From the NCBI GenBank assembly GCA_964276095.1, contig CAXYDR010000001.1, positions 186,001 through 250,000 of the forward strand: a stretch of DNA of 64,000 nucleotides, written 5' to 3'. This DNA is from GCA-2733415 sp964276095. GTDB taxonomy: Bacteria > Bacteroidota > Bacteroidia > Flavobacteriales > Flavobacteriaceae. Every line of letters begins with the position of its first letter. The first letter of the stretch is position 1. This document shows, one piece after another, positions 48,924 to 58,467 of the stretch. Made by a program: the position numbers and the translations under genes. The notes below the pieces were generated by a model. It was not told the DNA's origin, ran no database searches, and saw only the letters and a program-made list of their open reading frames with translations.

Positions 48924-51371
48924 ATGGAAGAAGAATTTAGTTTTTCAGATTTTAAGCCAATGATAAACTTTAAAGATTTGTTTTTTAAAGTTGTGAAAAA
49001 CTGGTGGCTATTTGTTCTTTTTTTAGCTGTTTGTTTTACGATTGCTTATCAAGTAAATTTACGTAAAAAATCAAGATATTCTGTGAGTAGTCAAGTGGTT
49101 ATCTCTAATGACAAAAATCCTTTTTTTACATCAACAACTAATTTAACTTTTAACTGGGGTGGTGCATCGGATAAAATACAGACTACAATTACGCTTTTTA
49201 AATCAAGGTCACATAACGAAAAAGTAGTGAGTTACCTTCAATATTATGTTAACTATACAAAACAAGCAAAATATTGGCCTTATGATGCATATAAGACAAT
49301 GCCATTTATTGTTAAAATTGATACGACGGTTTACCAACAATTAAACAAGAAAATAACGATCACTCCACTGGATGATTTTAATTATCAACTGTCGTATGTT
49401 AATCTTACCAAAAGTGTTCAAGTACAACACTATGGTACTAAAAATAAAAAAGTAGTTAAAGTTGATGCTGGTAAAGTTTCAGGAAAATACGCATATAATG
49501 AGTTAGTAAAATTGCCTTTTTTTCAGTTCACACTTGTAAAAACTACTGATGAATTGCTTTCTAACTTAGATCCGTTTGATATTAGTTTTTCAGATTTTGA
49601 TAACGCAGTAGCTGTGAATAGAGGAGTAATGGTGCGCTCAATTATTTCTGGATCTCCAATTGTAAATTTATCAATGAATGGGGCTAATAAAAATAGAATA
49701 GTAGATTATATTAATGCATCAGTAGAGGTTTTAGGAATAGATCAGTTAGCACGAAAAAATTTATTTGCAACTAAAACTATTGGGTTTGTAGATAAAATGT
49801 TAGATAGTTTAAAAAACAGAGTTGGTATAAATGAAAAGGAATTGAATTCCTTTTATAAAAAAACTAAAGCAATTAACCTTGAGGGGGAAGGAGAAAAGTT
49901 AGCTGGGGAATTAACTTCTTTAGATTTGGAAAAAAGTACGTTAAATTCAAAATTAGAGTATTTGGCTAATTTGGAAAATTATTTAATTAGTAAAAATGTA
50001 TACACTGATGTTCCTGCACCTTCTATAGTAGGAGTTGATGAACAAAATATTGTAGAAAATGTTGGTAGGATAATAGAATTGTCTGTACAGCGATCAAAAT
50101 ATGGGTATGCAGTACGTGAGGATTCACCAATTTTTGCAGATTTAGATAGAAATATCCAATCTCTTAAAACAGTATTATTTGAAAATATTAAATCCTATAG
50201 ATCTGCACTAAACCTGGAGAATAAATCGATTAATAATCGTTTGAGAAAAGTAGAAGAAAAGTTTTCTACGCTGCCTGAAAATCAACAAAAATTATTAAAT
50301 ATTGAACGACAATACAGTTTAAGCAATAATTTATATGAATTGTTTTTAGAAAAACGAAGTGAGGCAAAAATGATTAAAGCTGCTAGTGTATCTGACTTAT
50401 TGGTGATTGATGAAGCTAAAGTAATTAGCACAAATTTAGTTGGTCCCAATAGTAATATGAACTATGTAATTGCTTTGGTAGTAGGCTTACTAATTCCTAC
50501 ATTATTAATTACACTATTGTTTTTATTAAATACTAATATTACAGATCCAAAAGATCTTACTTTTTTATCCAAAATACCACTACTTGGTGTTGTAGGTAAA
50601 AGTAGTGAAGTTTTAACTGTGTTTAAAAAATCAAAATCTCCTGTAAGTGAGTCCTTTAGGTCTATGAGGTCTAATCTAGAATTTATTTATAAAAAATCAA
50701 CTTCACCTGGTGATTCAAGAACACTTTTAGTAACATCATCCGTCAGTGGAGAAGGGAAGTCATTTACCGCGATTAACATTGCTAGTATGTACGCAATGAG
50801 TAACAAGAAAACTGTTTTAGTTGGGTTAGATTTGAGAAAGCCTAAAATATTTGACGATTTTGAATTGCATAATGACTACGGAGCTGTTAATTATTTAATT
50901 AATAATAAATCTTTTGACGAAATAGTACAGACAACTCACATTCCTAACCTAGATTTAATTACTTCTGGGCCAATACCACCCAACCCTTCGGAGCTGTTAA
51001 TTAGTGATCAGATGGATGAATTTGTAAGGATTTTAAAAGAGAAATATGAATACATTATTTTTGATACTCCTCCGCTAGGTTTAGTTACTGATGCTTTAGA
51101 CTTAACACGTTATACGGACGCAAATATTTATATGGTTCGTCAAGATTATACTAAAAAGTCAATGCTAGGTATGATAAATGAAAAACATAAAAATGAAGAA
51201 ATTAAAAACTTAAGTTTTGTGTTAAATTATTATAAAGCTAAAACTGGTTATGGCTATGGCTATGGTTATGGTTACGGTTACGGTTATGGAGTATATGGAA
51301 ATGGATATCATGAAGTTGATGCTGAAACAGGAATGTTAGCTAAAATTAAACGATTTTTTAAGCGCAGTTAA
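48924..51371 (+). CDS. Wzc-like polysaccharide co-polymerase / tyrosine autokinase
   Basis: An 815-residue protein. A Wzz-type domain spans about 15-530 with membrane segments near residues 28-45 and 512-532, and coiled coils between. The cytoplasmic BY-kinase domain follows with Walker A SSVSGEGKS (K612), Walker A' LVGLDLRKPKIFDDF and Walker B YIIFDTPP. The tail has seven YG units from Y776 to G789, then Y791 and Y795, the probable autophosphorylation cluster. Phosphorylation cycling controls chain length and export. No cognate phosphatase gene (Wzb) is in the window. A short gap separates it from the ABC exporter. Confidence 0.9.
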   Translation: MEEEFSFSDFKPMINFKDLFFKVVKNWWLFVLFLAVCFTIAYQVNLRKKSRYSVSSQVVISNDKNPFFTSTTNLTFNWGGASDKIQTTITLFKSRSHNEKVVSYLQYYVNYTKQAKYWPYDAYKTMPFIVKIDTTVYQQLNKKITITPLDDFNYQLSYVNLTKSVQVQHYGTKNKKVVKVDAGKVSGKYAYNELVKLPFFQFTLVKTTDELLSNLDPFDISFSDFDNAVAVNRGVMVRSIISGSPIVNLSMNGANKNRIVDYINASVEVLGIDQLARKNLFATKTIGFVDKMLDSLKNRVGINEKELNSFYKKTKAINLEGEGEKLAGELTSLDLEKSTLNSKLEYLANLENYLISKNVYTDVPAPSIVGVDEQNIVENVGRIIELSVQRSKYGYAVREDSPIFADLDRNIQSLKTVLFENIKSYRSALNLENKSINNRLRKVEEKFSTLPENQQKLLNIERQYSLSNNLYELFLEKRSEAKMIKAASVSDLLVIDEAKVISTNLVGPNSNMNYVIALVVGLLIPTLLITLLFLLNTNITDPKDLTFLSKIPLLGVVGKSSEVLTVFKKSKSPVSESFRSMRSNLEFIYKKSTSPGDSRTLLVTSSVSGEGKSFTAINIASMYAMSNKKTVLVGLDLRKPKIFDDFELHNDYGAVNYLINNKSFDEIVQTTHIPNLDLITSGPIPPNPSELLISDQMDEFVRILKEKYEYIIFDTPPLGLVTDALDLTRYTDANIYMVRQDYTKKSMLGMINEKHKNEEIKNLSFVLNYYKAKTGYGYGYGYGYGYGYGVYGNGYHEVDAETGMLAKIKRFFKRS
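51249..51300 (+). repeat. Tyr-Gly coding repeat in the kinase tail
   Basis: Consecutive TAT/TAC-GGN units in which the third base varies between copies (GGC, GGT, GGA, TAC), so the repeat is kept for its protein sequence and is not a pure slippage tract. Confidence 0.8.
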
Positions 51372-51400
51372 TATTTATTAATAGTTAAAAAAGAACTATT

Positions 51401-52258
51401 TTGAGTACAGAAAAAAAATGGTTAGATGAGATATCTGCTAATCAAAAATTAGTACAGTTTAATTTTAAAGAAATTTGGAAGTACAAGGATTTAATGTTTC
51501 TTTTTGTGAAAAGAGATGTAATTACTGTATATAAACAAACGGTGTTAGGCCCATTATGGTATTTAATACAGCCGTTGTTTACATCTGTAATATTTACATT
51601 AATATTTAATGATATTGCAGGTATTGATACGGGGAGTATACCTCCGTTTTTATTTAATTTAGCTGGGATTACTACTTGGAATTATTTTAAGGAATGCTTA
51701 ACTGCTACTTCTGATACTTTTAAAAAAAATGAAAGCATATTCGGTAAAGTCTACTTTCCGCGTATCATAATGCCTCTTTCAGTAATTGTATCTAATTTAC
51801 TTAAGTTTGGAATTCAATTATTGGTTTTTATAGTGTTTTATCTATATTATGTTTTTAATGGATATGACATTCAACCAAATATAACATTAGCGTTATTTCC
51901 TTTATTGGTATTTTGTATGGGAATGTTAGGATTGGGGTTGGGAATGATTATCTCTTCAATGGTTACAAAATATAGAGACTTAACTTTTTTGGTAAGCTTT
52001 GGAGTACAATTACTAATGTATATGTCCGCAGTAATGTATCCTTTATCTTTGATAAAAGAAAAATTAGCAGAATATGCATGGATAGTAGAATATAACCCTA
52101 TGGCACATGTGATTGAAATGGCAAGACATATGCTGTTAAACCAAGGAACAATTGTATTGTCGCAAGTGTTGTTTGTTTTCTCTTTTTCAGTTTTAGTATT
52201 GTTATTTGGTATAGTAATATTTAACAAAACTGAGAAAACGTTTATTGATACAATATAA
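51401..52258 (+). CDS. ABC-2 type polysaccharide export permease (Wzm-like)
   Basis: A 285-residue membrane protein from a TTG start. LMFLFVKRDVITVYKQTVLG and PLWYLIQPLFTSVIF are the conserved head of the family, followed by six membrane segments (AGITTWNYFKECL; LLVFIVFYLYYVF; MGMLGLGLGMIISSMVTKYRD; FGVQLLMYMSAVMYPLSL; VLFVFSFSVLVLLFGIVIF). It forms the exporter with the ATPase encoded next. It moves lipid-linked polysaccharide across the inner membrane. Confidence 0.92.
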   Translation: MSTEKKWLDEISANQKLVQFNFKEIWKYKDLMFLFVKRDVITVYKQTVLGPLWYLIQPLFTSVIFTLIFNDIAGIDTGSIPPFLFNLAGITTWNYFKECLTATSDTFKKNESIFGKVYFPRIIMPLSVIVSNLLKFGIQLLVFIVFYLYYVFNGYDIQPNITLALFPLLVFCMGMLGLGLGMIISSMVTKYRDLTFLVSFGVQLLMYMSAVMYPLSLIKEKLAEYAWIVEYNPMAHVIEMARHMLLNQGTIVLSQVLFVFSFSVLVLLFGIVIFNKTEKTFIDTI

Positions 52259-52293
52259 TTAATAGCACACTTGAGATTACAAGTTTACTCAAA

Positions 52294-53583
52294 ATGATAC
52301 TTATGGATAATTGCATATTAAAAACAGAAAATCTCTCTAAGCAATATAGGTTAGGACTTGTAGGAACGGGTACAATAAGTCACGATTTAAATAGGTGGTG
52401 GCATAAAGTTAGAGGTAAAGAAGATCCGTATTTAAAAATTGGTGATGTAAATGATAGAGCTTCAAAAGGAAGTTCAAATTATGTTTGGGCGTTAAAAGAT
52501 ATTAATTTTGAAGTTGAAAAAGGTGAAGTTTTAGGTATTATAGGTAAAAATGGTGCAGGGAAATCAACACTACTAAAAATTTTATCTAAAGTTACTGGCC
52601 CATCTACTGGAACTATTAAGGTTAATGGAAGAATAGCTTCGTTGTTAGAAGTTGGTACAGGGTTTCACCCAGAAATGACTGGCCGTGAAAATATATTCTT
52701 AAACGGTGCTATCTTAGGGATGACTAAGAAAGAGATTAGCGAAAAAATAAATGAAATCATTGTCTTTTCTGGTTGTGAAAAATTTATCGATACTCCCGTG
52801 AAACGTTATTCTTCAGGAATGAAAGTGCGTTTAGCCTTTGCTGTTGCGGCGCATTTGGAACCAGATATTTTGGTAATTGATGAAGTGTTGGCTGTAGGAG
52901 ATGCCGAGTTTCAGAAAAAAGCAATCGGGAAAATGCAAGATATATCCAAAGAAGGTGGGCGAACAGTTTTATTTGTAAGTCATAACATGACTGCGGTTAA
53001 AAACTTATGTACTAGAGCAATTGTATTAGATAAAGGAACGATAACTTATAAAGGAACGGCGGATAATGCGGTAGATTTTTATTTAAATGCACAACGCGAA
53101 AAAGCTAATGAACTATTGTTAAATAGAACAGATAGAGGTGGTTCTGGTGAAGTTCGTTTTACTCAAGTAGAATTGTTGAATAGCAAAGGTAACTCGGTAA
53201 ACGAACTAATTTCAGGAGCATATGCTAAGTTTAGATTGCATTTAGTATTTAATACACCAATACCGCCTGAAGAACTTATTTTTGGATTGGTTATTTATGA
53301 TACTAATGAAACTAAAATTGCTGATTTCTATTCTGATGAAATGGGAATTGTTTTTAATACTATAAATGGTTTTATTGATTTGGAATTGCCACAGTTAATG
53401 CTTCGAGGAGGGAGTTATTCAGTTGTAGTTGTTGTTCAAACGGTAAAATTAGCAGTAAAGCAGCTAGATTTAGTACATAATGTATTGAATTTTACGGTTT
53501 TTCCTGGAGATTTTTGGAATATAGGAAAAGTTAATAGAGCAACAAATGTTGCCTTAATTGATGCAAAATATATAGCTTCTTAG
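52294..53583 (+). CDS. ABC polysaccharide exporter ATPase with C-terminal Wzt domain
   Basis: A 429-residue protein; MDNCILKTENLSKQYRLGL at the fifth codon (52306) is an equally likely start. The ATPase domain (about 1-255) has GKNGAGKSTLLKIL (Walker A), YSSGMKVRLAFAVAAHLEPD (signature) and ILVIDEVLAVGDAEF (Walker B). The C-terminal ~150 residues form a Wzt-type beta-sandwich (FRLHLVFNTPIPPEELIFG, then FWNIGKVN), which in relatives recognises the non-reducing end of the finished glycan. So chain export here may be coupled to a terminal modification. It pairs with the permease 36 bases upstream. Confidence 0.9.
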   Translation: MILMDNCILKTENLSKQYRLGLVGTGTISHDLNRWWHKVRGKEDPYLKIGDVNDRASKGSSNYVWALKDINFEVEKGEVLGIIGKNGAGKSTLLKILSKVTGPSTGTIKVNGRIASLLEVGTGFHPEMTGRENIFLNGAILGMTKKEISEKINEIIVFSGCEKFIDTPVKRYSSGMKVRLAFAVAAHLEPDILVIDEVLAVGDAEFQKKAIGKMQDISKEGGRTVLFVSHNMTAVKNLCTRAIVLDKGTITYKGTADNAVDFYLNAQREKANELLLNRTDRGGSGEVRFTQVELLNSKGNSVNELISGAYAKFRLHLVFNTPIPPEELIFGLVIYDTNETKIADFYSDEMGIVFNTINGFIDLELPQLMLRGGSYSVVVVVQTVKLAVKQLDLVHNVLNFTVFPGDFWNIGKVNRATNVALIDAKYIAS

Positions 53584-53584
53584 A

Positions 53585-54370
53585 ATGAAAGTGTTAAAAA
53601 AAATAATAGCGAAAGTTAGATATTATGTAGTCAAAAAACCAAGGTTTATGGCTAATAAAAATCTGTTAACAAGGTTTTCAAAATATAGAAAAGCGGTAAT
53701 GTTAGGTTCTGGACCATCTATAAATAAATTTGATTTAACCAATTTTTCTGATGACACAATGGTAATATCGATGGGTAATTTTTACGAACATCCAGAAATA
53801 AATGAGATTAACCCATCAATACATATTTTTGCTGCTTCACATTCACCAATAACCGAAGTAGTATTGATTAATTGGTGGTCCAGGTGCCATGAAGTACTTC
53901 CTCTTTCGACTCCAATAATGGTTGAAAAAAGAGATCAAATTATTGCGGAGCGTATTTTTAAGGATAGAGAAGTTTTTGTGTATTCTTATGGAGGTAGTTT
54001 TCCGGTTGATTTTACTAAACAAGTGAAATCGCCATATAGTGTTTCTCAAGTAGCAATGCAGTTAGGTATGTATTTAAATTATAAAAAGATGTACTTCTTT
54101 GGAATTGATCTCCATTGGCGTTTGTTAGAACCGTATCTGCATTTTTATTCACATGAATCACCTTCTTTAGAGTATTATTTAAAAGAAGAAAATATATTAA
54201 TACCTTATGAAGAAAAAAAAGATTATTCAAAAAAAACTTTATATTATGTAAATAAAGTTTACGAAAGTTATGAGGAATTGAATAATGAAGCTAAACAAAA
54301 CAATATAACTATAGTTAATGCCAATATAAATTCTCAATTTGATGTATTTCCTTATGAAGAGTATTCGTAA
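53585..54370 (+). CDS. DUF115-like / polysaccharide-locus protein of uncertain function
   Basis: A 261-residue soluble protein. YRKAVMLGSGPSINKFDLTN near residues 35-54 is a nucleotide-sugar-binding-like glycine motif found in the DUF115/MptE-like group and in some glycosyltransferases of capsule loci; SQVAMQLGMYLNYKKMYFFG is the conserved middle of those proteins. There is no DxD and no membrane segment. It starts one base after the Wzt-like stop and overlaps the next gene by about 20-30 bases. A glycosyltransferase (sialyltransferase-like) role is plausible but unproved. Confidence 0.6.
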   Translation: MKVLKKIIAKVRYYVVKKPRFMANKNLLTRFSKYRKAVMLGSGPSINKFDLTNFSDDTMVISMGNFYEHPEINEINPSIHIFAASHSPITEVVLINWWSRCHEVLPLSTPIMVEKRDQIIAERIFKDREVFVYSYGGSFPVDFTKQVKSPYSVSQVAMQLGMYLNYKKMYFFGIDLHWRLLEPYLHFYSHESPSLEYYLKEENILIPYEEKKDYSKKTLYYVNKVYESYEELNNEAKQNNITIVNANINSQFDVFPYEEYS

Positions 54371-55001
54371 TTTTATTGTTAAATGTATTTTAAAAATTCT
54401 TGGTGAAAAAGAAATTATTGATTTAATAAATATAGATTTATTAAATAATAAAATTAATACATCAAAAATATCAGGCTGTTTTAAAAGTGTAATAACAAAA
54501 GGTGGCACAAAATTTTATCCGGAATCTACTGTGATAAATTTACAAAATGATCCGGGAAAGATTGAAATTGGTGAAAATTGCCATTTAAGAGGGGAGTTAG
54601 TTATTTTTCCTTCGGGCGGGAAAATCAAGTTAGGAAATGATTGTTTCATTGGGAATAATAGTAAAATATGGTCTCAAAGTTCAGTTGAAATTGGGGATAA
54701 TGTCCTGATATCTCATGGTGTAAATATACATGACACCAATTCTCACCCGATAGATTATATAGATAGAAGAAAAGATTATAAGGAAATAATAACAAAAGGA
54801 TTTCCAAAAACTAATGATAATACAGCTGTAAAGGATATCGTGATTGGAAATGATGTGTGGATTGGGTTTAATTGTACAGTTTTAAAAGGAGTTTATATTG
54901 GGGATAGAGCTATTATAGCTGCTAATTCAAATGTGATAAGTGATGTTCCTAATGATGTAATAGTTGCTGGGAACCCAGCTGAAATTATAAAAAATATATA
55001 A
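54354..55001 (+). CDS. Left-handed beta-helix acyltransferase 1
   Basis: I take the ATG at 54354 (MKSIRNFIVK) as start; a TTG and an ATG lie 15 and 12 bases upstream. The 215-residue product has hexapeptide repeats (LGNDCFIGNNSKIWSQSSVEIG, IGNDVWIGFNCTVLKGVYIG, IGDRAIIAANSNVI) and the catalytic-site style VNIHDTNSH. It belongs to the WbbJ/CysE-like O-acetyltransferase group and probably acetylates a sugar of the surface glycan. It overlaps the preceding gene by 17 bases and abuts the next acyltransferase. Confidence 0.85.
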   Translation: MKSIRNFIVKCILKILGEKEIIDLINIDLLNNKINTSKISGCFKSVITKGGTKFYPESTVINLQNDPGKIEIGENCHLRGELVIFPSGGKIKLGNDCFIGNNSKIWSQSSVEIGDNVLISHGVNIHDTNSHPIDYIDRRKDYKEIITKGFPKTNDNTAVKDIVIGNDVWIGFNCTVLKGVYIGDRAIIAANSNVISDVPNDVIVAGNPAEIIKNI

Positions 55002-55610
55002 ATGTTAAAACGATTTAAAAATTTCTTTAAATCCACTCAAAAAGAGAGTTTTACAGATAATTATTTGATTGATAAATCTTCAATATTCCCTAATGGGATA
55101 GATGTCAAGTTTCACTCAAAAAGAGAAGATAAAAAAATATATTTAAATGTAGGTAAAAGATGTATTATTAATTCTAAATTTATATTTGAAACTGAAACAG
55201 GTAGCGTTCAAATTGGAGATAATGTACATATAGGTGGGGCTGTATTTATTTCAAGAGAATCAATTGAGATTGGAAATGATGTTACTATGGCTTGGGGTAT
55301 TACATTGTATGATCATGATTCCCATAGTATATATTGGTCTGACAGGAAAAATGATAATACCCAATGTTATAACGATTATGTTACATATAATGGAAATAAT
55401 ATAGTGAATAAAGATTGGGGAGCAGTAAAAAAGAAACAAATAAAGATAGAAGATAAGGTTTGGATTGGTTTTGATGTTACTATCTTAAAAGGTGTTACTA
55501 TAGGTGAAGGGGCAGTTGTTGGTGCTAAAAGTGTCGTAACTAAAGATGTCCCCCCATTTTCCGTTGTTGCTGGAAATCCTGCTGTCGTTGTAAAAAAGAA
55601 TAATCAATGA
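55002..55610 (+). CDS. Left-handed beta-helix acyltransferase 2
   Basis: A 202-residue hexapeptide-repeat acyltransferase. Repeats begin near residue 50 (GSVQIGDNVHIGGAVFISRE) and include YDHDSH with the likely catalytic histidine, then IEDKVWIGFDVTILKGVTIG and GEGAVVGAKSVVTKDVPPF. The gene starts directly after the stop of acyltransferase 1. The two differ in their loops, so they probably modify different positions or acceptors. Confidence 0.85.
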   Translation: MLKRFKNFFKSTQKESFTDNYLIDKSSIFPNGIDVKFHSKREDKKIYLNVGKRCIINSKFIFETETGSVQIGDNVHIGGAVFISRESIEIGNDVTMAWGITLYDHDSHSIYWSDRKNDNTQCYNDYVTYNGNNIVNKDWGAVKKKQIKIEDKVWIGFDVTILKGVTIGEGAVVGAKSVVTKDVPPFSVVAGNPAVVVKKNNQ

Positions 55611-56500
55611 AGATATTAATTATAGGATCAAAAGGGTTTATAGGGTCACATTGTGTGACTTATTTCTCTAAACAGCATAATGTATGGCAATGTGATGTTG
55701 TAGCAGATTATGTTACGGAACATTATAGTATTGTTGATGCTACAAATGCAGACTATTCAGAGGTATTTCAAAATAATCAATTTGATATTTGTATTAATTG
55801 CTCTGGTGCTGCAAGTGTACCTGATTCTATAAAAAATCCTCAACGTGATTTTATGCTTAACACTGTAAATGTATTTAAGCAATTAGATGCAATTCGAAAG
55901 TATAATAATAATTGCAAATACATAAATTTATCTAGCGCTGCGGTTTATGGAGACCCAGTTTATTTGCCAATTGATGAGAAGCATCCCAAAAAACCTATAT
56001 CACCTTATGGGTATCATAAAAAATCAGCAGAGGATATCTGTAAGGAGTTTTATGAGGCACATGGAATTGCTACATGTTCATTGCGATTGTTTTCTGTTTA
56101 TGGCCCAGGTTTACAAAAGCAATTATTTTGGGATTTGCATAAGAAAAGTTTAAACAACAATTCAATTACTTTATTTGGAACTGGTAACGAATCAAGAGAT
56201 TTTATTTTTATAGATGATTTGTTGCAAGCCATAAATTTATCAATGATTAATTCAAACTTTAAAAATGAAATTATTAATGTAGCCAATGGTGAAGAGCATT
56301 TTATTAAAGATATTGCAGCTATTTTTTATAATATATATGATACCTCGCTAGTTTTTAATTTTAGCGAAGAAGTAAGAACGGGAGATCCGATAAATTGGAA
56401 AGCTGATATATCAATTTTGAAAAAGTATGGGTATGTTCAAAAAACTTCAATTGAAAAAGGTTTAAATAATTTTATAGAATGGGCAAAAGAGTTAAAGTAG
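55607..56500 (+). CDS. NAD-dependent nucleotide-sugar epimerase/dehydratase
   Basis: A 297-residue extended short-chain dehydrogenase. GSKGFIGSH (residues 7-15) binds NAD, SSAAVYGDP carries the catalytic Ser and YGYHKKSAED the YxxxK pair. GNESRDFIFIDDLLQAI is typical of UDP- or GDP-sugar epimerases. Substrate cannot be read from the sequence. The start overlaps the preceding gene by 4 bases and the end overlaps the next by 22. Confidence 0.88.
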   Translation: MKILIIGSKGFIGSHCVTYFSKQHNVWQCDVVADYVTEHYSIVDATNADYSEVFQNNQFDICINCSGAASVPDSIKNPQRDFMLNTVNVFKQLDAIRKYNNNCKYINLSSAAVYGDPVYLPIDEKHPKKPISPYGYHKKSAEDICKEFYEAHGIATCSLRLFSVYGPGLQKQLFWDLHKKSLNNNSITLFGTGNESRDFIFIDDLLQAINLSMINSNFKNEIINVANGEEHFIKDIAAIFYNIYDTSLVFNFSEEVRTGDPINWKADISILKKYGYVQKTSIEKGLNNFIEWAKELK

Positions 56501-57645
56501 GTCTTATATTTAGTTACAATGAAAATTGGATAGGAGGTTCATATTATATTTTAAATTTAATAGAATCTTTAAAATTACTTGATGATAACTTAATGCCAAG
56601 CTTAATTATCTTTTCATCATCAAATAATGATTTTGAAAAAGTTAAGCAAATTGACTATCCTTATATAGAATTCTTTCTTTTAGAAAAAGATAAAACAAGT
56701 ATATCTTACCCTTTCTTTTATAGGGTTATTAATAAACTGTTTAAAGTAATAGCTTATAAAAAACTTTTATATAAAAAACCTTCTTTTGATATTAACGATT
56801 TAGGTTTAGATGTATTGTTTCCAGCTGTAGATGATTATTTTTTCAAACCCGTAAAAAATAAAATATTTTGGATTCCAGATTTTCAAGAGCATTTTTTACC
56901 GCATTTTTTTAAAAAAACAGAAGTAGAACATAGAAAATTTCAACAAAAAAAATTGGTAGAAAATAATAGCCACATTGTTTTTTCTAGCTGTACAGCACAA
57001 CAGCATTTTTTTAAGATATATCCAGAAGCAACTAATAAAACTAGCGTTTTGCAATTTGCGGTAACACATCCTGATTATCAGGTGCAAAAGAGCACAGTTG
57101 TATTAAATAAATATAAAATTAATGGCTCATACTTTTTTTGCTCTAATCAATTTTGGGCACATAAAAACCATAAAGTAATTTTTGATGCTTTAATAAAAAT
57201 TAAGGCCCAAGGAAGTAAAGTTCAAGTTGTATTTTCTGGTAAAGAAAATGATTATCGAAACCCAAATTTCTTTAAGGAAATAAAGGTTTTTGTTAAAGAT
57301 AATAACTTAGAAGAATTTGTGAAGTTTTTAGGATTTATAGATAGAGCAGATCAATTACTTTTAATGAAGAATGCTATAGCAGTAATTCAACCCTCTTTGT
57401 TTGAAGGTTGGAGTACAGTTGTAGAAGATGTAAAGGCAATGAGTCAATACTTAATTCTATCATCTATAGCTGTACATAAGGAACAAGCTTTAGAAAATGT
57501 ATTGTTTTTTAATCCAAATAGTCCAACAGAATTAGCTAGTGTTTTAATTGAGGCAAATAAAACCACTCCAATTAAAACTAATATTCCATACGGAAGTAAG
57601 AGGTATGATTTTGCTAATAATTTTATTAATATAATTAACTCATAA
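56479..57645 (+). CDS. Glycosyltransferase, family 1/GT4-like
   Basis: A 388-residue GT-B glycosyltransferase. NWIGGSYYILNLIESLK near the N-terminus is the acceptor-side loop, NQFWAHKNHKVIFDAL begins the C-terminal domain, and FEGWSTVVEDVKAM around residue 305-318 gives the EX7E-like donor-site motif. It adds a sugar in the repeat-unit assembly. The start lies inside the end of the epimerase gene, which indicates translational coupling. Confidence 0.88.
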   Translation: MGKRVKVGLIFSYNENWIGGSYYILNLIESLKLLDDNLMPSLIIFSSSNNDFEKVKQIDYPYIEFFLLEKDKTSISYPFFYRVINKLFKVIAYKKLLYKKPSFDINDLGLDVLFPAVDDYFFKPVKNKIFWIPDFQEHFLPHFFKKTEVEHRKFQQKKLVENNSHIVFSSCTAQQHFFKIYPEATNKTSVLQFAVTHPDYQVQKSTVVLNKYKINGSYFFCSNQFWAHKNHKVIFDALIKIKAQGSKVQVVFSGKENDYRNPNFFKEIKVFVKDNNLEEFVKFLGFIDRADQLLLMKNAIAVIQPSLFEGWSTVVEDVKAMSQYLILSSIAVHKEQALENVLFFNPNSPTELASVLIEANKTTPIKTNIPYGSKRYDFANNFINIINS

Positions 57646-57651
57646 CTTAAG

Positions 57652-58464
57652 TTGAAACTATCAATTATTACTATCAATTATAATGACGCATCAGGTTTAA
57701 AAAAAACTATGAATAGTGTCATGAGTCAAACATTTTCTGAGTTTGAATATATTGTTATTGACGGAAATTCAACCGATGCAAGTGTTGCTACAATTAAATC
57801 ATACAAAAATGATAGGTTGCAATGGCTAAGTGAGCCTGATTCGGGTATATACAATGCAATGAATAAAGGGATTGTTAGAGCTACAGGTGAGTATTTATTA
57901 TTTTTAAATTCAGGAGATTTTTTAATTTCTAATACTGTTCTAGAAACTGTTATGCCAAAACTGGATGACAGTTGTTCGTTTAATACATGCAATTTACTAT
58001 TAGATGGAGATGAGAAAAGAGTAAAAGAACACCCTGAGCGGATTTCATTTAGTTATATAGTATCTAATACAATTTCACATCCTTCTACATTTATAAAGAG
58101 CGAGATGTTTGTTAAATATGGGATGTATAATGAAAAAAACAAAGTAATTTCTGATTGGGAATTTTTCTTTAAAACATTGGGTTTAAATGGGGAGTCGTTT
58201 CAAAAAATAAACGAAACTTTAACAGTTTTTGATATGCATGGAATTTCATCTAACCCAATTAATACAGAACTAGTGGCCAGTGAGCGAGAAGCGGTTTTTG
58301 GAAAATATTTAGGGGCTATTTATACTAGTGAATTAGATCAGTTTATTTTTAATCACTATAAATCGCCAACGAAAAGAATTAAGTATTTAATGAAGATAGA
58401 AAAGAACTCTTTGTTAAGGAAAATTACTACAGGCTTTTTAGCTATATTAAGTAAAATTTGTTAG
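57652..58464 (+). CDS. Glycosyltransferase, family 2
   Basis: A 270-residue GT-A enzyme from a TTG start (MKLSIITINYNDASGLKKT). YIVIDGNSTDASVATIKSYK binds the donor, LSEPDSGIYNAMNKGI and YLLFLNSGDFL complete the classical WcaA-like signature; the last corresponds to the DxD/DxS metal site. C-terminal part has WEFFFKTLGLNG. Very common capsule/O-antigen glycosyltransferase type. Confidence 0.92.
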   Translation: MKLSIITINYNDASGLKKTMNSVMSQTFSEFEYIVIDGNSTDASVATIKSYKNDRLQWLSEPDSGIYNAMNKGIVRATGEYLLFLNSGDFLISNTVLETVMPKLDDSCSFNTCNLLLDGDEKRVKEHPERISFSYIVSNTISHPSTFIKSEMFVKYGMYNEKNKVISDWEFFFKTLGLNGESFQKINETLTVFDMHGISSNPINTELVASEREAVFGKYLGAIYTSELDQFIFNHYKSPTKRIKYLMKIEKNSLLRKITTGFLAILSKIC

Positions 58465-58467
58465 TTA

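Noticed and set aside
51249..51300. Repeat in the kinase tail as a phase-variation tract
   Set aside because: Unit length is 6 bases, so copy change would not shift the frame, and the copies differ at the third codon position.
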